A stretch of DNA of 64,000 nt from the NCBI GenBank assembly GCA_031763025.1, contig JASSKH010000032.1, forward strand, positions 3,241,001-3,305,000. Reading direction: 5' to 3'. The notes beneath the pieces were generated by a model, which saw only the letters and a program-made list of their open reading frames with translations, made no database searches and was not told the origin of the DNA. Numbering within the stretch: the first letter of the stretch is position 1; each line of letters starts with the position of its first letter. Source of the stretch: Macrocystis pyrifera (taxonomy: Eukaryota > Sar > Phaeophyceae > Laminariales > Laminariaceae). Positions 22,481 to 33,470 of the stretch are shown one piece after another. A program made the translations under genes and the position numbers.

Positions 22481-25099
22481 CATAATGAGGACCACCGCGA
22501 GGTACGTGCAACGCTGATCTTACCACTATTTTTGAGTCCGATTAGGTCTGGATGACCGCTCCCCTCTCCTCTCTCGCTGGATGACCCCCGTCGCCGGCCT
22601 CGCACTAAGCAAGCTGTGCGTTATGGCGCTGGCTTTGCCAGCCGACTTTTCTGGGGTTTGAGCCGTGAAATTCGGTCTCCGAAAAAAATCACGTGGTTCG
22701 CAACCATAATGCCACCCGATTGAAAAAATCTAAAACGTTCTCGGACATGGCAGACTTGCATATTCGCAATTAAGTAGGCGGGGAGAGGTGCCGACCCAAA
22801 ACGAAACGAATAAGAGCGAATCCCGCCAACAGGGAAATCTACCGTTGCTACGAATATGCACGCGCGCTGAAAATAATTTACAAAGAAAAGAGAGCTACGA
22901 AGCAGAAACAGCAGGGAGTGAAGACAAAAAAAAAGGAAGAAAAGTAAAACGGAAAAGAAGGACATCGAGAAACAGGCAAGATGGGCATGCAGAAGAGGAG
23001 GGAGTCCGGACGGCCCAACGCTGACTATTTCGGTGCTGGAAAGACACGTGTTACGACGACGATTTGACCATACTCACTCGTCAGTACTTTGTTCACCCCC
23101 CCTGGTATGAACGGTCCCATTCGCAGTTATATCCACAGACATCATCTGTCGCTGTAACACAGTTTCATTGTGTCCTGTCCGGACAATGGTGCCAATCGTA
23201 CATTGGGGATTTCCCCCCAGAAGATCTCGAATACTTCGAGACGAAAAGAAACCCCTCAAAATGACTCCTTCTACATTGATACGTATCCCTCCGAACCAAA
23301 ATATAAGGAGCATTTGAATTGAATAATTATATGCTAACGGGCTCTATATTTCGGTTCAGAGTGGTACAAGACTACTGGGTCAACTAAAATTAAAGTTGCC
23401 ACCAAATATTCTCAAGGGAAAAGAAGAAAAGGAGAGAGGAGCCTCTCTAACTGGACGACGTCACGCGTGTCCTGCAAAGCTTCCGCGACCAGCACTATTC
23501 AAGGGTGACTTGGGGCGGATCGCTTGGCAGCACACGAACCAAACTAAATGCAGCGCGATACATCCTTGAAAGTAGTGAGACCTACGAATATACAAAGCGT
23601 CTCCACAATATTTTCTGCACCCCTTAACAGGCCGATACTTCACCTCGAGAATAACGTATTCAATCCCATCAAGCAAGCCGAACACGCCTACCAGGTATGT
23701 TTTTTCCCCTCAGCTAAACTACACTATGGCATCTCGATTCAGGGACATTGGAGATGATCGCGAAAGAGAAGCATACGCCAAGTGGGATTATATGGAGAAG
23801 ACGGGAGCACACTTAAAATAGGTCTAAATGGACAAGGAAACGGCATTTAGAGTGTGCACTACCTGTATAATAGAAACTGAAGCGTGGTGAGTACGTTCGT
23901 TGCGCTCCCAGGTGTTTTGTGAGGAAGGGCCATCCTTGTGGTCGTCGTGTCGTTGTTTTTCTTGGAGCAAGGTCTATTTACGTGTGCTCACCTCTTCTCG
24001 CAAAACTCCCACGTTGTGAATCCTTCTCGTTATCGAGCAACTCCTTATGTTATGACGGGGGGGGGGGGGGGGGGGGGGGTGGGGGCTCCTTTGTTTTCGA
24101 AACCGGATATCATTGTGTCCTCTAGTAGAAGAACAAAACATAAGCGTGTTCGGCGTCCTGATTGTGGTTTGATATGTTATTTCCCAGGTGAACTTTTAAC
24201 CTCCTGTCGACAGATGCAAGGTCCTTTGTGATGAGTGTTTGGGTATTCTTAGGTATCCCTATCTCGAGTTTTCCAAACCCACTGTTATTACGAGTAAATC
24301 TCATCAAACGTATTATATGTATCCGAAGATAAAATACTAATCATGGATCTACTCGTAGTGACCGTAGATTTGTGTAGCTCAACATTATGAGGTCTACGGA
24401 AATTAAAAAAGAAAAACAATCACAAAGGAACCTGCACTTTTGAAAATAGGAAGCCGAACACTAAATATTTATGGACGTAAGTCGACAGGTGTGGCCTTTT
24501 CCAAATATTCCAAGCGACGCTTCGCGCAGACCAACCTTTTGCCTAAGTCCGAATTAAACGTGTCCGTGTCGATAATATCCCCGTCTAGGCAGACCTCTTT
24601 GCCTTGGGATCAAAATATAAGAACCCGCCCCCCTCCCACGGCCCACACGGTGCCCACTTTGCCGGAGAGGGCATACATAGGCCACACGTTCCCGGTCAAC
24701 CCTGAGGCATCGTTGTCCAACTGTGGCTCACTACGTTCGAATTTTAGGACAACCAGCGTAACACCAACGCCAACGTTCAAAAAGTATGCAGACTATCCAT
24801 CCCAAACACAGCCTGTCAATCTTGGCCCACCAGCGTAAAGGTCAGCCATATTCGGAGACGGGGACCACCTCACGGGAGCGCAGTCGGGTGGTTCACGCCA
24901 AGTTGAACCGTCCAACATAGTACAGCCTTTGCGACGGGACGCGCATCCCGAGATGGGTTAATGCATATACTAAACCTGGTTTGAATAACCTCAGCCAGAA
25001 CTGCCGCCCATATGCCCAGCAGGGGCAGCGCCGACATAGCTGAGGTTATCGCCGACGTAGGCCGATTTAGGACAAGGGTGGCATGGAATCCGGAGGGAA
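22481..25099. other. Gene-free stretch
   Basis: It contains a perfect small hairpin GCTGGC-TTT-GCCAGC near 22629-22643, a purine-rich segment at 22870-22990, and a G23 run at 24057-24079. The 9-mer TACCAGGTA lies at 23689. A 132-codon plus frame at 24440-24838 is proline/threonine-rich and directly precedes the inverted coding-like pair at 25.1 kb. It may belong to the same remnant, but this cannot be shown. Confidence 0.35.
24057..24079. repeat. G23 homopolymer
   Basis: Twenty-three consecutive G residues are followed by T and five more G. The true length may differ from the assembled length. The tract could form an intramolecular G-quadruplex. Confidence 0.85.
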
Positions 25100-25520
25100 C
25101 GTCAGCGGCTTCTTCAAGGAGACTCTGTACTCAACGGAGTTTCAATAGCCCAAACTCCCACCAACCATCCGACGGTGTATGTAACCATGCATGGGTTGCT
25201 CAATTCCTTGAAGGGAACCAGGTCAAACGTAAACGCCAAGCTAAACATAAACGCCCTGCGTGGCCAGGAGAAAATAGGCCCATGTGTATCCACTGGCTAA
25301 CGGATACGGAGGTACTGTGCGACCCCAATACGAGGCCTACCAACGAACCAATATGTTGGCCGGACAAACACGCACCAATTTTCACGTGGCCGCGCTGGTC
25401 CTTCACGTTGAACTTTGTCTCCTTTGAGGGGTTGACCACGGCAGGCACGGTAACGTACACAGTCGAGTGGCTGGTAGCATTCTGGCCGTTGGCCGCTAAC
25501 TCTACCTTCCCCTTTTGAGA
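25100..25520. pseudogene. Head-to-head inverted pair of coding-like remnants
   Basis: Plus-strand sequence at about 25375-25518 and minus-strand sequence at about 25290-25110 translate to related peptides. Plus gives APIFTWPRWSF, then FEGLTTAGTVTYTVEWLVAFW and a stop. Minus gives GPIFSWPRRAF, then FKELSNPCMVTYTVGWLVGVW and a stop within about 12 codons. The DNA also aligns in inverted orientation, with an unmatched centre of about 85 bases. The conserved part has the alternating hydrophobic pattern of beta-strands. A structural (for example coat-protein-like) origin is conceivable but not shown. Upstream extensions contain stops and shifts, so both arms are probably decayed. Confidence 0.45.
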
Positions 25521-26329
25521 CCTCGTTGAGATAAGGTTTTCTTGAAGAAGTGACCGACTTGCCCTTGAGATGCCTTGCGGCCCCCGCCATATTGCCCAAC
25601 ATTTCCTTACCGATGCTGACCACCCGAGTAACGACCGCCCTGCACATTAAGACCAGCGGGATAAGAGCGCATGGCTGGGTTGGAGCACGAAACTGCCATG
25701 ATGAAGAATATTGATCGAGGAGAAGAGCTGTGTAACGAAGGCATGGGTCGAGAGGAAAACGCCATTCCACAAAAATGCGAATTGATGCAGAGTCTGTAAG
25801 TCAAAGCCAGCGGTTATTGCGCTACCGATAATCACAGATAGAATGCCCTCAAAGCCTGAATTCAGGTAGCATCCAATGCGTCACATAATACATAGCGCGT
25901 TCGACTCATCTCCTTGATTGAAGAGCTTTTGGGGAATTTGCCGTCTACTTTCCACCACAGCGATTAGGCCACCATCCAATTCCTCGAAGCCGCCCCCTAC
26001 GTCTTCGACGTTGACGTCCGGGCAATCAGCTTCTGTTTAATGCCTCCCGCTTTCGCGGTCGCGTCTCTGTAGGACAACGGCAATATAACGTAAGCTCGGG
26101 ACCGAGAGGAGATCGTGCTCAGTTAGAACTGAGTGGTCGGGCTCCGCTATTGGCCCCCCAACATATACACCAGGCGTGTGAGAGCATCCGCATGGAACGG
26201 GTTCAATGTGAGAACATTCGTTCGACTAAAGAAAGCGGCTCTTCAAGCGCTCTTTAACTGAGCTGCAAAATGATCCGACACACTTGTGCGGCATGTCTCA
26301 ACTTAGTTTGATGCGCTCAGCCTGGTACA

Positions 26330-26830
26330 CTATAAAACACGTAGAGTGCAAAGTCATAGCATACGCATAGTAGACGTGGGTCCGCAAGCACTCCTCAACA
26401 GGGGAGTTCAAGCTCAAGCGCCCCAACACCTTAACGCTAAAAACACGTTTGTGCACACTACAAATAGAAGGCCAGTCCACCAATAAAGACGGATTACTTG
26501 GATTCTCGCGAGAGGAGCTCAACCTGGTATATTCAAGAACACATAAAGTACAAACACGCTTGGGGTAGAATAAGCTACTCAAAAGCTCCTACGCTCTGGA
26601 GCTCGAGCGCAAGAGCATCGACACAGCACCTCAGAAATAACATGGGTGTACACAGTAAAAAATCGAGGTGATTCTAACTTTATGACGGGTCTCACACCTC
26701 CCCACGCGAGGTATTCAACGCGTAATGTACCTAATGACGTGTAGAGTACAAAGTAGAACTCAATCGTACGGTATACGTGGACCCTCAACAACTCTTCAAG
26801 AGCTTCTCAGCTCTAGCTCAAGGGCCCCTA
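26330..26830. repeat. Three diverged tandem units, about 200-bp period
   Basis: Units are recognised by CACGTAGAGTGCAAAGT at 26338, CACATAAAGTACAAACA at 26540 and ACGTGTAGAGTACAAAGT at 26736. Each is followed by a TACGyrTAnnACGTGG-like segment and then ACTCyTCAA words. Spacing is about 200 bases. The repeat is old and non-coding. Confidence 0.5.
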
Positions 26831-28338
26831 CACACGATTATGTCGGAATCATGCGCGTGCACAGGAAACAGTTGAAGCTGCCTGTTCCTACTTGATGAGC
26901 TGTCTCAAGGCTGCTCGGGTGAGGATGGAGAATGCGCTGTCTGCTGTGAGCACATGTGTACAGACTCCCAAAATGCCTCCTCCACAGACGAGGGCAAGGG
27001 CCTCTTTGCATGTATGTCAAACGTACGCATGTGTACGGGTAAAAACTTGACAAGCATGGAAAAACTGGTTTAGAGAAACATGTGTGTTAAGCTCAAATAG
27101 TACGCCAACAGTTGTACACCTGTGTTACAAACATGTCGGTGTAGTCAGGCAAGAGCCGCAAGCTACACCCCATGGTACAGATACATCCGGTAGCGGTTCT
27201 TCAGACGTGCACCTGAAATATACACGATGACAGAAGGTTAGGTTAATAGCCATTAGCAGCTACATTAAATCACTGTTCACTATAGGACTCCCCCGTCAAA
27301 GCCCAGTAATATTTCTAGGGCTGGGCACTGGCTGACGCTTAATCGGTAACGATTATAATCAGTATACTGGATTAGAGCAGTGTACTGGCCGAGCGAAACG
27401 AGTAACACCAAGAGAAGTGAGGCGGCCAAGGTTAGTGCGCCCCATTCGTCCCCCACCGGCTGGTGAAGGGGCCCGCCAGAGGCGATGCCAGAGGCCAACA
27501 ACGAACACGTTTTCGCTTTATTTGCCATAAATATCGGGGCTGAAAACTGCATGCGCGGGGGGGTGATTACGGCCATCGACACGGGAAACGTCGATATCTC
27601 AAAACCAAGAATATTACATGCAAGGTGTGCGGATGATGTGACGATCTTCGTTTCTCCTCCCGAAAGGCACCCGGTGGGTTTCCGTGTTGTAATATGGCTT
27701 GTTTCCTGTGCGACCGCAATATAAAATTTCTGGTGAATATACCTGGCGCTCACCGGCCAGATAGCGTTGCTGCAAACCAACCATCGTCCCGAAAACTGAG
27801 CTGACAATCCTGGGATACGAATGACTGACTGTTTGAGTGGAAGCAAGAAAAAAAATGGTGCCCATCGAGCAATGGGCACGAAGGGTTTGCAATGAACGAA
27901 GCCAAAGTCGAAAGGGGTAATGCGCAGTGTAAGTACCTGAGGAGAGGGCGCGCACGCCCACAGCACGCAATCCTTGGACCTTGTCGGTTATAGACCTTGG
28001 TCGATAGGTCGTTGTGAAAGCTCAGATGTATCCCAGCTCGATTGCAGTGATGCAACCTGAGACAACTGCTCTCTCAATGACGAAGTGAGAGAGAAATGGA
28101 AGTGATACGTATGGGACAGCTGAGTGAGCCGGGAATGACCGTCTTCGCTTTACACACCAGGAGGTGGTGTTCTTTGAGGAGCTGTGGTCTGTCTGGAGCG
28201 CTTCCAGGCAAGTGAAACAAGTTCACCTGGCCAGGTTGGGACTGCGAGTACAAGTTTGTAGTGAGGTTTAGACCTTACCAATCTTGGGCTCCATTTTTGT
28301 TTTGGGGACTCACGCAGGTTCACCTAGCCTTTGTTGCA

Positions 28339-28361
28339 TACCAGGTACCAGGTACCTGGTA
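28339..28361. repeat. Triple overlapping TACCAGGTA/TACCTGGTA cluster
   Basis: Three overlapping copies of the same 9-mer (two forward at 28339 and 28346, one reverse-complement at 28353) form a 23-base near-palindrome. The same 9-mer occurs nine more times in the window. Function is unknown. Confidence 0.7.
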
Positions 28362-29182
28362 TCCTCTTCATGAGGTACAGAAGGCTGTTGTACACACAGG
28401 CAGACTAGAGACTGCAGTGCCTCTACTTGCTACAGTAGTATGTACTAGACCAAGAGCAGCAAGCGCGCCTGGGGCTAGTCGTGGACTACTGTTGGCCCTG
28501 CTGTGCTCGACTTGTAATGCGGAGCGCTTGAATGTGATGTTCCTCGAGCTTTCTCTGCTAAATTTCTTACTGCGACATACTACGAAACAACTTTGTACTT
28601 TTGGTCTGCACTTGAGAATTATGCTCAAGAAATCGAGGCTCAGTGCTAGACGAAAAAATAAGAAACTCGGTGTTAGAAATTAAGCTCAACCTGACCAACA
28701 AGATAGGGAAGTAGACATATATCAAAACACCAGCGATCGATACCCACCCGGGATAAGGAGAGCATGGAAAAAATAGCCGAGGAAGTAGATTTTGAGAGCA
28801 CATCGAGACGAGAAACTGTCCTATAGAACATGCAGCGGTTGATGAGAGCCCAGAATATAAGAAACTGCCGTGTAACAAATGCACCGGTTGCACAGAACCT
28901 GGTAAGAAAGAAACCTTACATTTTAAGACATACCAGGTGTCGATGGTGTGTGCGTCGTATCCTCTAAGGCATTGAGCCTCGACGCCAGAGGTCTGACATA
29001 TGTGACGACGATGTTGTTCTGTGAGGTGGTGGAAGTTTCCCTACGCGCCACCGGAGGCGGTTCTCCGATCGCGTGCAATCGTCGTGTTCATGCGTCCCGT
29101 AAGCGTTGTTGCTGGCTGCATGGAGAAACCACTACGCAACACGCCATACGATTTTGTTGTATCTATTTACGCAGGTACGTAA

Positions 29183-29949
29183 AGTCATACGCGGGTGCGT
29201 AAAGTCGCGAGGTGGTCTGTGGCCAAGCTTCCCTTCCGCGTCTTCAAGCAGAACGATGCATCGGAGAGGCTCATGGACCGAGAGAGAGAAACGGACGATG
29301 ACACTCAGGTGGAATTCTACACAACGTGTTTGCCCCATTTTTTATGTAGTGCTTGCGTAGTGTTTCCTTGGTCTAATTTGGGTTAGAGTCTTTTACTTCA
29401 TGTTCCAACTCTGGTTTGTGTTTGTGTAGGTGAACAAAAGAGGGGGCTACTATTTTTCTCCTTCTCCTGTCGTCCCCTTTCGCACCCCTCCACCACCCCT
29501 TCGGAGAACTACGCTTTCTTACCAAATAAACACACCCTGTTATTGCAACGTCGCGTTTAGTAGGTCAAGAGCCCAGGAACTTGACAAGGTAAATTCTGTT
29601 CGTAGAGGGTCAGCGGACTGTTGAATGCAACAGCCGAGTTGGCGACAAGTACTACGTAGCCAGCGTGGAAGTTCAGCCGTGGGGCTCTGATCTCTACACC
29701 TTCCATGGCGCCGTGGTAAATACCCACTTCAAGGCCGGGGACCAAAAGGTGAGAAGTACGCAGGGCGCGCGTTGAACAGCAGCGCTGTGAAAGCTTTCTT
29801 ATGTCGTTTTCATTCCATGACGGGTGTTTTGCTATGTTCTACTCTTGTTGCCGCTGTTGGGGTGATGTTTCTGAACTTTTAGCTGGTCTCCGCAGTAGCT
29901 CGTTGACGCCGGCAATTTGAATAAACGCGTCATGCGGGCTTGTTTATAG
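29183..29949 (+). CDS. Candidate three-exon small gene
   Basis: Three coding-like segments fit together in phase. Exon 1 ends at 29308 (residues LMDRERETDDDTQ, donor CAG|GTGGAA). Exon 2 is 29614-29748: 45 codons without a stop, well-balanced composition (SRVGDKYYVASVEVQPWGS and DLYTFHGAVVNTHFKAGDQK), acceptor GGTCAG, donor AAG|GTGAGA. Exon 3 is 29899-29949 (LVDAGNLNKRVMRACL, stop TAG; acceptor CCGCAGTAG). Introns would be 305 and 150 bases. The true start is uncertain: an in-frame stop at 29180 limits exon 1, and the first ATG in frame is at about 29273, giving about 73 residues. No family is recognised. Exon 2 is the strongest single coding signal between 3 and 41 kb outside the FNIP family. 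Confidence 0.4.
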
Positions 29950-30431
29950 TTCTTGTGATTGCGTTCGCCATCCGACAATGTGCGGCATGAGCTTCAACGT
30001 TGAACACTGAGAAACAAAACATTCCCCGAAAAAGAAAACCAAGGGAAACCGAAACAAAATGGGAATATATGCACGTGGTCTTACTCCCTTCTGTGCTAAT
30101 TCTGCTTTACCTCTATCTAATTCTTTTAACTGTCCTTGCTCCTTCCTTTTCATTACATTTTCGCTTGCGATCGTTAAAGAGGACAAGGACTTCATGCTCC
30201 TGGGATTCATGCCGCATGCCGGATTTTTGTTCTTGTCATGGACGGAACGCTCCGTATTGCTGCAACGGCTAGGGACAAGCGGCGGCGTGCACGGAAGTTG
30301 CGACCGAGATTAGGACGAGGGTGGTAGCGGGGGCAGGATCGGGTACGGGGGCGAGAGCAGGGGTGGCGCTGAGAGTGGCGTTTCCAGTCAGTCGAGACCT
30401 TTGCAGAGGGTGGCATGGGGAGAAGCGCGGC

Positions 30432-30458
30432 GGGGGCAGGGGCGGGGGTGGTGGCGGG
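30432..30458 (+). other. G-quadruplex-forming motif
   Basis: Four G-runs of at least three (GGGGG, GGGG, GGGGG and GGG) are separated by loops of 2, 1 and 7 bases. This satisfies the usual G3+N1-7 rule. It lies in a broader G-rich minisatellite-like segment. No gene to which it could be a promoter is identified. Confidence 0.6.
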
Positions 30459-32768
30459 AGCTGAGGTTTTGCAATCCAGCCTACCCAAGCCCACGGAACG
30501 GATGGTCTTGGACGTAGCATGGGGGGAAGCTCCGGGTAGTGTAGAGGGTTTACAATCATCTGAACTTTGCAGGCGATGTCGGTTGGGTATTGCCTGCTTG
30601 AATGCAGTACATAGAAAATTAAAGGTATGCCGGTACTATGTATATGCCCAATGAGCTTGTTGTGAAGCGTTTTAAACCGCTTATTTGTGGGTATGTGATG
30701 TATGGGAAGGGACGCAGCATCTTGTTCCTGTTTTGATTCGTTTTTGCGGGTATTTCTTGCGGGTATTGTTACCGGTTGGATGATATCTGGACATGTGCGT
30801 TTGTCGATTAGGCGTGTTTTTAAATATTCGTTGTTCAAGATGTTTGGCGTTCACTCTTACGCCGTGATGCTTCGTTGTGATGATTAATGTACGGCATTGT
30901 ATACGTAGCTGTTACCCTGCTACGACTATATGCACTACTGTTGTGCAGAATGTGGTCATGTGTATCTGTTGCAGGGAGGACAATGCCGTTTGAAAATAGA
31001 GGCACTGTTTGTTCCATTGAAGTAGGATCTGCGTTTTGTCGGACGGCGAACGAACCACCTGGTCACACTCGTAAACTGCTGTGACGAGTAAACGCCGAGG
31101 GAGAGCAGCGACCAAGGCCGTTTTTTGCCTTTGGCTTGGACGCCTCTTCATAGCGGGGTGCGTGAGGCTTCCACTATTTATATATTGACTGATGTTGTGT
31201 GTCTGTCAATGTGCTCGTTTGTCCGTGCCGGAAGATAGACTGCGTCCATGCCTTCGTTTTATCAGTGCGACACCTGCAGAGCACCGGTTACAACAAACGC
31301 CGGTTGCACAGAAGCAGGCATGCACACGGTAGCCCGTGGGCCTGGTTTCCTTTCAAACTCTCCCGGGGTCGGACACCGCGATGTTCAGTTTATATCACAC
31401 TTTAATTGATTATGTCATGCGGCTACAATGCATAGCAGCGCAACAGCTTTTCTGCGAGGGGGGGAGGCATTATTATCATATTGATTGTACTCCTCCTCCT
31501 GTGTCTTCTACTGCTATGAGAATACTACGACCTGCTGCTAATCATACTCTACGCATACTGTACATATGAAATATGCTCCTGTGTAATACTCGCGGAGGAA
31601 AGTACTATCTGTTAGAAATGCTACCAGTACTCTTGTTACTGCTACTATAGGCGTACCTACCGTCGTATTTTTCACTACAGCATTATTAATAGTGCACCAC
31701 CACTACTGCCAATTCCGTTTCTAGCACTGCTGTACCTACGACTACTGACCAAAAGAGGGCGATGATGGACCCTCTTCGACAGTATTTCCCCTGGTACAGC
31801 ACGCAGACAAACCTACAGCAGAAGAGTGGGGTGTTGCAGGAGTACTGTTACTGCTGTACGACGTTGTAACCAACCCTGAAGCGCATACAGCAAAGCCATG
31901 CTACGGCGGTGCTTCGAGAGTTAGTCGTGTTTAGCTTTGTGCAAAAGCGTATTGCACAGCAACACACAACATAGTACACGCAGACACAAGTATGAACACA
32001 GGTCTGCACACAACTGGGCCACTTTGCCCCAGCGAAGGACACGAGGTCAGGCCTGGCAAGAACCCACGAAGTGTGGCTGTTGAGAGTTTTTTTGGGCCCT
32101 ATATCATACGACGATATCCAGTGTGATAGGCATTTCGAAATTTTCCTAATATTCAGCGATTATAAAAAACAATCGCTGGAGAAATTGTAAGTATCATATT
32201 AAACAAAATGGGCAAAATGGGCATGTGCCCATCGGTGCCCATCGAGTGCCCAGTGCCCATTTTTACTTGAAAACTCGATTTTTTTATTTTTTCAGTAACC
32301 CAGACATCCAGAGAAAACATCACGTCGATCCACTTACTCGCGCTCGCTCACCACGCATACCGCTGTTGTTCTCCTTTTGCGACTGGGCAGCTGTCGTCCC
32401 GCCCCGTTCGTGACCTGAAGGTGAGGAAGAATCGTTGTAATATGTATCATAAATCCGAAAAATGGTAATGGCCAAATGCAAGTCGGGTGCTGTACATATA
32501 CGACCATTTTTTTTTAGTCATCAGGAACAACCAGATGTAGACAGCATTCGATGGTGAAAACGCGACCACAGCTGACGAGCATGACGAGCCCCCACAATGT
32601 ACACCAGAGTCAGGAATCGCGGTGATCGGGTCAGCTGTGTGGCAGGTAGGTCCTACCTCGGGGTATCACCAGAACCCGCGGAAATGGAGCGAGTACAAGC
32701 AGCAATAGAGCGAGTATCATACAAGCAAGAAGCAAACCACGACGACAACAGCCCAAAAACCAATGAGG

Positions 32769-32817
32769 TGAAGCTGCTGCTGCTACTGCTGCTGCTCAGC
32801 GCTGGTGGTGGTTGATA

Positions 32818-32856
<39 letters not shown>

Positions 32857-32868
32857 TGTTGTTGTGGC
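32769..32868. repeat. CTG trinucleotide microsatellite
   Basis: Imperfect (CTG)n runs at 32769-32793 and 32817-32868 are interrupted by GGTGGTGGTTGATA. Similar CAG/CTG runs occur at 10.3, 11.3, 11.6, 33.7, 37.07, 40.6 and 53.6 kb, so the motif is common in this genome. Confidence 0.85.
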
Positions 32869-33317
32869 GTCGAGAGCGCCCTCCCCACAAACGAGCGAGC
32901 ATGGAATGGCACAGCATAGAGAACAGACAAAAACGAAAACGGCTCCGAGGGGAATATATACCCTGGGTACACTGCTGTATGCATATGTGTCCCTAAATAT
33001 AAGTAACTTTTGTTTTTTATATTCATATACAAACGATCGTTACAGCAGTTTGGGACATCTCAGCAAGTATGTTGCTCTGTATCATCGGCACTCCCGGATG
33101 TTTGCTCTTGTATCAGAAGGTGCTTCACGTAGCGGTTTCACCCGCTAAGGTCGCTCACAAGGGAGACTGGAACGGAACAGATGGTGCAAAAATCTAGGGG
33201 CCAACAGGCGGCTTGTAAATACCAAGAGCTCCATGCTCTAAAAAGACAGCCCGGTCACCGCACATGTACGTTATACACGTACACACTTTTTTGCGTATCC
33301 ATGAAAGAGAAAACACC

Positions 33318-33470
33318 ACATGGCACGGCACCGCGAAGCACCGCACGGCTCTCCATTTCGCCGCTGTGCTCGGCTGGGCAGAGCTGAGCTGGAAGTGTTT
33401 TCGTGTGATTCTATTTTCTTACGTACATGCCTGGTGCTTCATACTTCGTATGATACCTGGTACAAGGTTC
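33318..33470 (+). repeat. Diverged module with CACGGCACCG, GAGCTG and TACCTGGTA, copy 1
   Basis: The order of landmarks CACGGCACCGC, GCTGTGCTCGGCTGGGCAGA, GCTGAGCTGG and ATACCTGGTAC is repeated at 36179-36290. A partial third copy at 36350-36480 has the first two landmarks. Identity is low between landmarks. The repeated order suggests a decayed dispersed repeat that carries the 9-mer. Confidence 0.4.

Larger units (their letters stand above)
25521..29182. other. Gene-poor stretch
   Basis: A 228-codon minus frame at 27280-27966 has a hydrophobic segment (LTLAASLLLVLLVSLGQY) but is otherwise irregular. The opposite strand is also open. I cannot support a gene. A perfect hairpin GTGCCCAT-CGAGCA-ATGGGCAC lies at about 27858. 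A three-copy tandem repeat lies at 26.3-26.8 kb and a cluster of the 9-mer TACCAGGTA at 28339. Confidence 0.35.

Noticed and set aside
27280-27966. 228-codon minus-strand frame with one hydrophobic segment
   Set aside because: No homology signature. The opposite strand is also open and flanks are non-coding. Likely chance in balanced-GC sequence.
30269-30838. Proline/alanine-rich 189-codon minus frame
   Set aside because: Explained by the G-rich minisatellite-like DNA on the plus strand.
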